12,301 nucleotides of DNA. It comes from Bacteroidota bacterium (GTDB taxonomy: Bacteria > Bacteroidota > Bacteroidia > Chitinophagales > Chitinophagaceae). The notes below the pieces were generated by a model that did not search any database, was not told the DNA's origin, and worked only from the letters and a program-made list of their open reading frames with translations. The translations under genes and the position numbers were made by a program. The stretch lies in assembly GCA_947461985.1 (NCBI GenBank), contig CANHNT010000027.1:1-12301 (forward strand), given 5' to 3'. This document shows positions 6,111 through 11,877 of the stretch, one piece after another (position 1 is the stretch's first letter; the number at the start of each line of letters is the position of its first letter).

Positions 6111-7013
6111 ATGATACAATATAATCCCAAAGATTGGTTTACTTTTATTTTTAGAGCACATAAAGGCGATACGATTCGAACGTTATTGCCACTCATTGTT
6201 TCTATTGCTTTTTATACCGGAATGATTGTTTTTTTAGAAAAGGATTTTTTTCATTTAAATGATAAAAGTTTTGTAAAAAATATTTCTATACTTCATACCT
6301 TGTTAGGCGGAGTTATTTCACTGTTGTTGGTTTTTAGAACCAATTCGGCCTATGATCGATGGTGGGAAGGCAGAAAAATATGGGGGGAATTAACCAACAA
6401 TTCAAGAAATTTTTCAATTAAATTAGCAACTATTTTGGATGAAAAAGATGTTAAAAACAGAGAATTTTTTAAAAAAATAATTCCTGCGTTTGCTTATGCC
6501 CTAAAAAATCATTTATTGTCAGGAAAAGCAGAGTGGGAGCTTTTTGACGACGTTTTAAATGAAGCACAACATAAAAGAATAGACAGAGAAAAGCACGTAC
6601 CTATTCAAGTAGCTCAGTTAATGTATGAACATATTATTGATTTGCAAAAACAAGGTAAAATAACTGAAATTCAATTGCTTTTTTTAAATGATGAAATAAA
6701 ATCATTTATGAATATTTGTGGAGCTTGTGAGCGTATTAAAAATACACCCATTCCATTTTCATACAGTGTATTTATTAAAAAATTTATTTTCGGATTTGTG
6801 ATGACGTTGCCATTTAGTTTAATGTTTACCTTAGGTTATTTATCTATACCTGTTATTTGCTTTATTTTTTACGTTTTAGCTAGCTTAGAGCTAATTGCTG
6901 AAGAAATAGAGGATCCTTTTGGAGGAGATACCAATGATTTACCGATGAAATCAATGGCTAAAAACATACACAAACACGTTTCTGAAATATTTTCTCTAGA
7001 TAGCCAAAAATAA
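6111..7013 (+). CDS. Bestrophin-like (UPF0187/YneE family) chloride channel protein
   Basis: 300 residues of the bestrophin/RFP-TM family, pentameric anion (or in some bacteria cation) channels of the cytoplasmic membrane. The N-terminus MIQYNPKDWFTFIFRAHKGDTIR is typical of bacterial members. A membrane helix about 25-43 is followed by the family core LLLVFRTNSAYDRWWEGRKIWGE (about 72-94). Two more hydrophobic segments lie at about 220-260 (FIFGFVMTLPFSLMFTLGYLSIPVICFIFYVL), followed by the hallmark EEIEDPFGGDTNDLP (264-278). Length and motifs are complete. It is a single gene with a promoter just upstream, and the next gene has its own promoter. Ion selectivity cannot be read from the sequence. 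Confidence 0.92.
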   Translation: MIQYNPKDWFTFIFRAHKGDTIRTLLPLIVSIAFYTGMIVFLEKDFFHLNDKSFVKNISILHTLLGGVISLLLVFRTNSAYDRWWEGRKIWGELTNNSRNFSIKLATILDEKDVKNREFFKKIIPAFAYALKNHLLSGKAEWELFDDVLNEAQHKRIDREKHVPIQVAQLMYEHIIDLQKQGKITEIQLLFLNDEIKSFMNICGACERIKNTPIPFSYSVFIKKFIFGFVMTLPFSLMFTLGYLSIPVICFIFYVLASLELIAEEIEDPFGGDTNDLPMKSMAKNIHKHVSEIFSLDSQK

Positions 7014-7038
7014 ACGCTGTTCAATTCTTATTTTTTTA

Positions 7039-7046
7039 TACATTTG
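7039..7046 (+). promoter_or_regulatory. -7 promoter box for the 7070 lipoprotein gene
   Basis: TACATTTG matches TAnnTTTG; the -33 position holds only GCTG. The predicted RNA start near 7051 places the ATG at 7070 about 19 bases in and excludes the GTG at 7046 as the start. Confidence 0.45.
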
Positions 7047-7069
7047 TGAAACTTGAAACAGTAATTTTT

Positions 7070-7378
7070 ATGAAATATAGTGTATTGATTTTAGTTGTAT
7101 TAATTTCTTTTATTGCCTGTAAAAAGAAACAGGAACCACAACCTCAAATTTGTTTTGGAAAAGAAATCTATAAATATAAAGATACTATAGCAGTTAGCAA
7201 TTGCTCCAAATACTATACTGGATTAAGATGGATTATGCCTGACGGCACCCAAACCAAAGTAGAAACTATTTATTATGTTCCTCCAGCGCCGGGTATTTAT
7301 ACGTTTACAATTTATGTAAACAATAAAGACTATATCACTGAGTATAAAACAACTAAATCGATTACCGTCACTCCTTAA
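7070..7378 (+). CDS. Small lipoprotein with PKD/Ig-like fold
   Basis: 102 residues from the ATG at 7070-7072; the in-frame GTG at 7046 is rejected because it overlaps the promoter box and would precede the signal peptide. MKYSVLILVVLISFIACKKK is a lipoprotein signal with lipobox FIAC (Cys17 would be lipidated). The mature part (CFGKEIYKYKDTIAVSNCSKYYTGLRWIMPDGTQ, then YYVPPAPGIYTFTIYV) has the alternating strands and P-G-x-Y-x-F pattern of a single PKD-like Ig domain. It is probably anchored at the outer membrane. No specific function is recognised. The stop (7376-7378) is directly followed by the folB frame. Confidence 0.8.
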   Translation: MKYSVLILVVLISFIACKKKQEPQPQICFGKEIYKYKDTIAVSNCSKYYTGLRWIMPDGTQTKVETIYYVPPAPGIYTFTIYVNNKDYITEYKTTKSITVTP

Positions 7379-7388
7379 TTTTATTCTT

Positions 7389-7736
7389 ATTTTATTCGTA
7401 GCCTTAAATAATATTGAGCTAAAAGCTGGACATGGATTATTTCCTGAAGAAAAAATATTGGGCAATCATTTTGTCGTAAATATTAAAGTTGGGATTGATG
7501 ATGTACTAATTAAATCAATAAACGATACCATCGATTATTCCATTTTATTACGGATCATCCAGGATTTTTTTAAAACACCCACGCCATTGTTAGAAACCTT
7601 GGTTTATGACATAGAAAAACAAATTTTGATTGAGTGTAAAGGATTGAAATATTTATATCTATCTATACAAAAATTGAATCCGCCTTTGCAAGCAGTAGTA
7701 AAAAGCAGTGAAGTTATTTTAGAAAAAAAATATTAA
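7389..7736 (+). CDS. folB: Dihydroneopterin aldolase (start codon uncertain)
   Basis: FolB converts 7,8-dihydroneopterin to 6-hydroxymethyl-dihydropterin plus glycolaldehyde in folate synthesis. Homology starts near 7395 (VALNNIELKAGHGLFPEEKILGNHFVVNIKVGID) and runs to the stop at 7734-7736. Family residues are present: HG plus PEE (15-21), TIDY (47-50, Tyr50), PLLE (66-69, the pterin-anchoring Glu69) and QKLNPP (94-99, the catalytic Lys95), numbering from an assumed ATT start at 7389, which gives 115 residues. The frame is open from 7320, but it contains no ATG, GTG or TTG before the TTG at 7458, which would remove the first strand and the HG..E motif. An ATT start (7383 or 7389), or a damaged start, must be assumed. 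The stop overlaps the convergent ytxJ stop by four bases. Confidence 0.8.
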   Translation: MLFVALNNIELKAGHGLFPEEKILGNHFVVNIKVGIDDVLIKSINDTIDYSILLRIIQDFFKTPTPLLETLVYDIEKQILIECKGLKYLYLSIQKLNPPLQAVVKSSEVILEKKY

Positions 7737-8071
7737 GACAAGCTAGCAACTTGTTCTTTTATTTCAGCCATGGAAATTCCAATATGGCTTTCATCATACA
7801 CACATTCACCTTTATAAATAAGTAAAATTTGTGGAGATTCATGATGCACATTGTATTTTTCAGCTAATGCATTTGAAATATCTCGATGTTTGATTAAATC
7901 TAAATAAATGAAATCAACACCATTCAAGTTATCCTCTCTGTCTAATCTTGCCTTTGCAACATCAGAGATAGAACACCTAGTACTGTGTTTTAAAATCACA
8001 ATCGGGTGAGCAAAGCTAGCTGTATCTAACTCTTCGAGTGCAGTCAATTGCTCAAGGTTTTTCCAAACCAT
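7733..8071 (-). CDS. ytxJ: Bacillithiol system redox-active protein YtxJ
   Basis: 112 residues of the YtxJ family, thioredoxin-fold proteins linked by phylogenetic distribution to bacillithiol, the low-molecular-weight thiol of Firmicutes, many Bacteroidota and Deinococcus-Thermus. Diagnostic segments are MVWKNLEQLTALEEL, PIVILKHSTRCSISDVAKARLDR (Cys33 in the single-Cys TRCSIS motif, in place of CxxC), YLDLIKHRDISNALAEKYNVHHESPQILLIYKGECVYDESHIGI with the cis-Pro in ESPQ. It probably acts as a bacilliredoxin-like protein in the cytoplasm, which is family inference. It lies three bases downstream of a tiny lipoprotein gene and is presumably co-transcribed with it. Confidence 0.92.
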   Translation of the reverse strand: MVWKNLEQLTALEELDTASFAHPIVILKHSTRCSISDVAKARLDREDNLNGVDFIYLDLIKHRDISNALAEKYNVHHESPQILLIYKGECVYDESHIGISMAEIKEQVASLS

Positions 8072-8074
8072 GGG

Positions 8075-8203
8075 TTACAAACCAATCATTTTAAAAATAG
8101 AAATGTGACTGGGACAACCATATTTCTTTTTCGTTGCACATGAAGAAAATGCAATAATTGCAACTAATGATATTGTTATTATTTTTAATGTATTCTTTTT
8201 CAT
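8075..8203 (-). CDS. 42-residue lipoprotein upstream of ytxJ
   Basis: The minus-strand frame from the ATG at 8201-8203 reads MKKNTLKIITISLVAIIAFSS then CATKKKYGCPSHISIFKMIGL and stop (8075-8077). It has a basic start, a hydrophobic core and lipobox AFSSC, so Cys22 would be lipidated, leaving a mature peptide of 21 residues with a KKKYGCPS motif. Tiny lipoproteins with a KKYGCP motif recur in Bacteroidota; no function is known to me. The stop is three bases from the ytxJ ATG, which together with the promoter placement makes it the first gene of that operon. Confidence 0.75.
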   Translation of the reverse strand: MKKNTLKIITISLVAIIAFSSCATKKKYGCPSHISIFKMIGL

Positions 8204-8218
8204 ACTTTTATACGCTAT

Positions 8219-8244
8219 AATTATACATTTGCAAATGTATAATT
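8219..8244. promoter_or_regulatory. 26-bp palindrome holding divergent -7 boxes
   Basis: A perfect palindrome with half-site AATTATACATTTG. It consists of TACATTTG (8224-8231, plus strand) placed back to back with its reverse complement (8232-8239), so both strands carry TAnnTTTG. The minus-strand box has a TTTG at 8258-8261 with 18-base spacing (lipoprotein/ytxJ direction); the plus-strand box faces the saccharopine dehydrogenase-like gene (ATG 8265) without a good -33. It might also be an operator. Confidence 0.6.
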
Positions 8245-8264
8245 TTTTATTTTAAAACAAACAC

Positions 8265-9593
8265 ATGACAAATATATTAGTTTTTGGTGCCGGAAAATCA
8301 TCGTCGTACTTAATTAAGTATTTATTAGACCAATCGTCCAAGTTTTTTTGGCAAATTACTGTTGCAGATGCGAATATCAATGCAGCCCTAGAACGTATTG
8401 GAAATCATAATTTTGGAACAGCCTGTCAATTGGATATTCATCAAGATGAATTGAGAAAACGATTGATTAAAAATGCAGATATTGTCATTTCAATGTTGCC
8501 TCCTTCATTGCATTTTTTGGTGGCACATGATTGTTTAGAATTAAGAAAAAACCTAGTGACGGCTTCTTACGTATCACCAGAAATCAAAAGTTTACACAAT
8601 GAGGCAAGAGATTTGGGTCTTTTGTTTATGAATGAAATTGGTTTAGATCCAGGTATTGACCACATGAGTGCCATGAAAATAATTGACGAAGTAGAACGAT
8701 TAGGGGGCGATATTTATTCGTTCAAATCGTATTGTGGAGGTTTAGTTGCTCCTGTTTCTGATAATAATCCGTGGCATTATAAAATATCTTGGAATCCTCG
8801 TAATATTTTAAATGCAGGCAAATCGGGTGCAGAGTTTTTATTAAATGGCATCGAAAATAAATTAGAGTATAACGAGCTTTTTAAAAAATATGAAACCATT
8901 CAAGTGCCTAATTTCGGCAAATTAGCAGCGTATGCCAACCGAGATAGTTTGAGTTATCAAAGCATTTACGGTTTGCCAAATGTAAAAACGATGTTGAGAG
9001 CTACGTTTCGTTATGAGGAGTTTTGTATAGGCTGGCATGCTATTATAGCGTTAGGTTTAACGAAAGAAACCGACAAATTTGATGCAAAAACCATGACTTA
9101 CAAAGATTGGTTTGAAAAAGCTACTTTGGCATGTGAAGGAAATACAATAGAAGAAAAAATAGTATATGCAGCAGATGGAAACAAATTAGCGATTGAGTTA
9201 TTGGATTGGTTAGGTATTTATGCAAACGAAAAAATAAATCTTTTAGTAGAGGCTACCAGTGCCGATATATTATTGAAACGCATCGAGGAAAAATGGAAAA
9301 TGCAAGACCATGATAAAGACATGATTGTAATGCATCATGAGTTTGAGTATGGCAGAAAAAATATCAATGCCAAATTATCAAGTACATTAATTGTAGAAGG
9401 CGAAGACAAAACGTACACCGCAATGGCAAAAACAGTTGGTTTGCCAATGGCCATTTTTACTAAACTTTTCTTAACTAAGAAATTTAAAAATATTATTGGC
9501 GTACAAATTCCTGTATCTAAAGACATTTACAAACCGATTTTAAAAGAGTTGACTCAATACGGCATTGAGTTTAATGAGACCTATTCGGATTAA
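8265..9593 (+). CDS. Saccharopine dehydrogenase (LYS9-like) family protein
   Basis: 442 residues. The N-terminal Rossmann domain has the dinucleotide motif ILVFGAGKSS (4-13) and strand ITVADANI. The catalytic and C-terminal domain has NEIGLDPGIDHMSAM (123-137), SFKSYCGGLVAP (152-163) and NNPWHYKISWNPRN (167-180), the segments that bind saccharopine in LYS9-type saccharopine reductases, and YANRDSLSYQSIYGLPNVKTMLRATFRY near the middle. Such enzymes interconvert saccharopine and alpha-aminoadipate semialdehyde plus glutamate. In Bacteroidota the homologue more plausibly serves lysine breakdown or a related amino-acid step, but no pathway partner is in the window, so the substrate remains inferred. 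It is divergent from the YtxJ operon; its stop shares TTAA with the convergent Sir2 gene. Confidence 0.9.
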   Translation: MTNILVFGAGKSSSYLIKYLLDQSSKFFWQITVADANINAALERIGNHNFGTACQLDIHQDELRKRLIKNADIVISMLPPSLHFLVAHDCLELRKNLVTASYVSPEIKSLHNEARDLGLLFMNEIGLDPGIDHMSAMKIIDEVERLGGDIYSFKSYCGGLVAPVSDNNPWHYKISWNPRNILNAGKSGAEFLLNGIENKLEYNELFKKYETIQVPNFGKLAAYANRDSLSYQSIYGLPNVKTMLRATFRYEEFCIGWHAIIALGLTKETDKFDAKTMTYKDWFEKATLACEGNTIEEKIVYAADGNKLAIELLDWLGIYANEKINLLVEATSADILLKRIEEKWKMQDHDKDMIVMHHEFEYGRKNINAKLSSTLIVEGEDKTYTAMAKTVGLPMAIFTKLFLTKKFKNIIGVQIPVSKDIYKPILKELTQYGIEFNETYSD

Positions 9594-10276
9594 ATAAACT
9601 TTTCCAACAATAATTTTTTCAAGTCTTCAATTCCTATTGTGGCAGGCTTTTCTATGTAAGTAACTTCTTGTCGGTTTACTTTAGGTACTTTTTTATCAAC
9701 GACAATAACTGGCATAAAAGGTGGTAAATAATTTAATATAGATGCAGCTGGATAAACAACCAAACTTGTACCAATTACTACAAACACATCAGCCATATAT
9801 GCCAAGTTTACTGCTTCTTCCATCAACGGAACGGGTTCTTCAAACCAAACAATATGAGGTCTCAATTGAAAACCATCAGGCGATTTATCACCAACATTTA
9901 TATCACCTAAAATTGGATAAATAATATCGTCACTTTGTTCGCTTCGCATTTTAAAAATTTCGCCATGCAAATGCAATACGTTTTTAGAACCAGCTCGTTC
10001 ATGCAAATCATCAATATTTTGTGTGATGATTTGAACATCAAAATATTGCTCTAATTCAGCAATCACTTTATGTGCTTTATTTGGGTTTGCATCTTTAATA
10101 TTTTGACGTCGTTCATTGTAAAAACGCAAAACCAATTCAGGATTTTTTTGCCAACCTCTTGGCGTTGCCACTTCATGTACATCATAGCCTTCCCATAAGC
10201 CATCACTGTCTCTAAACGTTTTTAAACCACTTTCTGCACTAATGCCTGCACCAGTAAAAATGACGAGTTTTTTCAT
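9590..10276 (-). CDS. Sir2-family NAD-dependent protein deacylase, zinc-ribbon-less type
   Basis: 228 residues. NAD-binding GAGISAESGLKTFRDSDGLWE (9-29), TQNIDDLHERAGS (85-97), catalytic HLHG (His104), RPHIVWFEE (139-147) and GTSLVVYPA (169-177) are all present. The Tyr53-x-x-Arg56 pair in FYNERRQ is the signature that in SIRT5/CobB-type sirtuins binds succinyl or malonyl groups, so desuccinylase activity is plausible. The four zinc-binding cysteines of classical sirtuins are absent; indeed the protein has no cysteine at all. The segment that should hold them (about 107-138) instead reads FKMRSEQSDDIIYPILGDINVGDKSPDG, as in other Bacteroidota members. The ATG at 10274-10276 lies a few bases from its predicted RNA start. 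Confidence 0.92.
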   Translation of the reverse strand: MKKLVIFTGAGISAESGLKTFRDSDGLWEGYDVHEVATPRGWQKNPELVLRFYNERRQNIKDANPNKAHKVIAELEQYFDVQIITQNIDDLHERAGSKNVLHLHGEIFKMRSEQSDDIIYPILGDINVGDKSPDGFQLRPHIVWFEEPVPLMEEAVNLAYMADVFVVIGTSLVVYPAASILNYLPPFMPVIVVDKKVPKVNRQEVTYIEKPATIGIEDLKKLLLEKFI

Positions 10277-10280
10277 ACTA

Positions 10281-10311
10281 CAAACTTAAATACAATTTTA
10301 ACAATAATCAA
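10281..10311 (-). promoter_or_regulatory. Promoter of the Sir2 gene, near-leaderless
   Basis: Minus-strand -7 box TAAGTTTG (10281-10288) with TTG at 10309-10311, spacing 20. The predicted RNA start falls about at the ATG (10276), suggesting a leaderless or almost leaderless mRNA. Confidence 0.5.
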
Positions 10312-10334
10312 TCCATAAGTTTATAGATATAGTT

Positions 10335-10342
10335 TATTTTTG
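10335..10342 (+). promoter_or_regulatory. -7 promoter box for the L,D-transpeptidase gene
   Basis: TATTTTTG matches TAnnTTTG, 15 bases before the ATG at 10358; no convincing -33 TTTG. The predicted leader is about 10 bases. Confidence 0.45.
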
Positions 10343-10357
10343 TAAAAATAATATTAA

Positions 10358-11134
10358 ATGAAATTTTATTTCTTAATTATACTGTCCCTTTTTCAATGGG
10401 GTTTTTTAATCGCACAAAAACCAACACTCGAAAATAAATATCCTGATTATACTTTTCAAAGTTATCAAATGTCATTTGACCGAGTTAAAAGTGCTATGGC
10501 AAAACATGAAGGAAATATAAAAATCATGTTTGAAGAAAAAGGATTAAAATATCCATGTGCAAATATTTTATACCGTGCTTTTAAAGCATCCAATGATTTT
10601 GAACTTTGGGGTAGAAACTCAATCGCTGACACATTTGTGCTGGTTAAAAAATATAAAATTTGTGCCCTTTCAGGCATTCTTGGGCCAAAGCGCTATGAAG
10701 GCGACAAGCAAGTGCCAGAGGGATTTTATTTCATATCTGACTTCAATCCTAAAAGCAATTATCATTTAGCCATGTTGGTTAATTATCCTAATTATTCTGA
10801 TTTAATAGAAGGCAATAAAGAACAACCTGGTGGCGATATTTATATTCATGGTGCTTGTATGACCGTGGGCTGTTTACCAATGACAGACCAAATTATTGAA
10901 GAAATTTATGTTTTAAGCATGATTTCAAGAATTAATGGTGAGCTCAATATTCCTGTGCAAATTTTCCCAATTAGATACAACCAAAAATCGTTGGATTATA
11001 TCGGTAAGGAGTATAAAGATGAAGCCAAAAAACAAGCTTTTTGGGTAAATATTAAACGTGCGTATGACTATTTTGAAGCTACGCACAAAACATTGCCTGT
11101 AATGTATGATGATAAGGGCGATTATGCCTTTTAA
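10358..11134 (+). CDS. YafK-like L,D-transpeptidase (YkuD/ErfK family)
   Basis: 258 residues with a cleavable signal peptide (MKFYFLIILSLFQWGFLIAQ). The catalytic domain is about 70-215: ILGPKRYEGDKQVPEGFYFI (107-126), HLAMLVNYPNYSD (136-148), then GGDIYIHGACMTVGCLPMTD (158-177), where His164 and Cys172 form the YkuD active-site pattern HG..(x)GC, followed by IEEIYVL and IPVQIFPIRYN. This is the arrangement of the YafK/DpaA-type murein L,D-transpeptidase-related enzymes, which act in the periplasm on peptidoglycan stem peptides or, for DpaA, release crosslinked outer-membrane lipoprotein; which reaction applies here cannot be decided. It is a single gene, divergent from sir2. Confidence 0.9.
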   Translation: MKFYFLIILSLFQWGFLIAQKPTLENKYPDYTFQSYQMSFDRVKSAMAKHEGNIKIMFEEKGLKYPCANILYRAFKASNDFELWGRNSIADTFVLVKKYKICALSGILGPKRYEGDKQVPEGFYFISDFNPKSNYHLAMLVNYPNYSDLIEGNKEQPGGDIYIHGACMTVGCLPMTDQIIEEIYVLSMISRINGELNIPVQIFPIRYNQKSLDYIGKEYKDEAKKQAFWVNIKRAYDYFEATHKTLPVMYDDKGDYAF

Positions 11135-11141
11135 GAAGATC

Positions 11142-11174
11142 TCATCCTCTTTCCTTCTTTAAAGGAGAAGAATG
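11142..11174. repeat. Imperfect palindromic intergenic sequence after the L,D-transpeptidase gene
   Basis: A pyrimidine-rich arm (TCATCCTCTTTCCTTC) is followed by a purine-rich, partly complementary arm (AAAGGAGAAGAATGA). It resembles degenerate small palindromic repeats common between Bacteroidota genes. Only a genome-wide copy count would confirm that. Confidence 0.3.
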
Positions 11175-11222
11175 AATTGACGCTTACGTGTTTTATACTC
11201 AATCAAAAATATTAGTTGCACA

Positions 11223-11259
11223 AAAAAAGTCTTTTGTTGAAAAAACAAAAGACTTTTTT
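11223..11259. terminator. Strong bidirectional terminator between the L,D-transpeptidase and peroxiredoxin genes
   Basis: A 16-bp perfect stem: AAAAAAGTCTTTTGTT (11223-11238), loop GAAAA, AACAAAAGACTTTTTT (11244-11259). T runs close both orientations. It stands 88 bases after the L,D-transpeptidase stop and 20 bases after the peroxiredoxin stop on the minus strand. Confidence 0.85.
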
Positions 11260-11279
11260 ATGGAATTATTTTTCGATTA

Positions 11280-11750
11280 TTATTTCAATTCTTCTAAACA
11301 AGTCTTAATTGCATCGAAATTTGGTAAATCTCCAGCACTTTCCAACACCTCAGCGTATTGAATTTTGCCATCTTTGTCTACCAAAAAAGCAGAACGTTTC
11401 GAAACGCCTGCCATATCAAATACAAACGTATCATACAAACATTCGTATAATTTTGATACCTCTTTGTTGAAATCAGATAATAAATTGAAATTTAAATTGT
11501 TTTCTTTTTTAAATTTATCCAATACAAATAAAGAATCTACACTAATTCCTACAACTTCTGTATTTAACGCATTGTAAGCAGCTAAACTGTCTCTCATGCT
11601 ACATAATTCATTGGTGCAAACCCCTGTAAAAGCTAATGGAAAAAATAAAATCAAAACATTTTTACCTTGATAATCATTTAATGATATTTTGTTTTTCTCG
11701 GTGTTGAACAATGCAAAAGCTGGTGCAACTTGTCCTATTTGAATACTCAT
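11280..11750 (-). CDS. Peroxiredoxin (AhpC/TSA, BCP-like)
   Basis: 156 residues from the ATG at 11748-11750 (MSIQIGQVAPAFALFNTEKNKISLNDYQGK). The frame stays open for another 114 codons upstream, but that extension overlaps the divergent phoH gene and has no family similarity. FFPLAFTGVCTNELCSMRD (36-54) holds the PxxxTxxC peroxidatic site (Pro38, Thr42, Cys45), with Cys50 five residues on in the place where BCP-type enzymes keep their resolving cysteine. Later segments EVVGISVDS, FNLLSDFNKEVSKLYE and SAFLVDKDGKIQYAEV are usual for the family. It should reduce hydrogen peroxide or organic peroxides using thioredoxin-like donors. A promoter lies just upstream; it is divergent from phoH and ends at the 11223-11259 terminator. 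Confidence 0.93.
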   Translation of the reverse strand: MSIQIGQVAPAFALFNTEKNKISLNDYQGKNVLILFFPLAFTGVCTNELCSMRDSLAAYNALNTEVVGISVDSLFVLDKFKKENNLNFNLLSDFNKEVSKLYECLYDTFVFDMAGVSKRSAFLVDKDGKIQYAEVLESAGDLPNFDAIKTCLEELK

Positions 11751-11767
11751 GTTTTTAATAATTTTTT

Positions 11768-11799
11768 CAAAAGTAGTATAGAACTTTATTATTCCCAAA
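11768..11799 (-). promoter_or_regulatory. Promoter of the peroxiredoxin gene
   Basis: Minus-strand TTTG (11796-11799), 20 bases, then TACTTTTG (11768-11775), close to TTTG-N19-TAnnTTTG. It predicts RNA start near 11763 and a leader of about 13 bases, which confirms the ATG at 11750 as the start. Confidence 0.65.
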
Positions 11800-11877
11800 C
11801 TATTCACATAACAATAAAGTGATGTGCATCTTATTTGAATATTGATTAATATTGTAAAATAAATAAAATAACATAAT

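Noticed and set aside
7046..7048. GTG start for the small lipoprotein
   Set aside because: It lies at the end of the predicted -7 box and would put eight residues before a perfect lipoprotein signal starting at the ATG at 7070.
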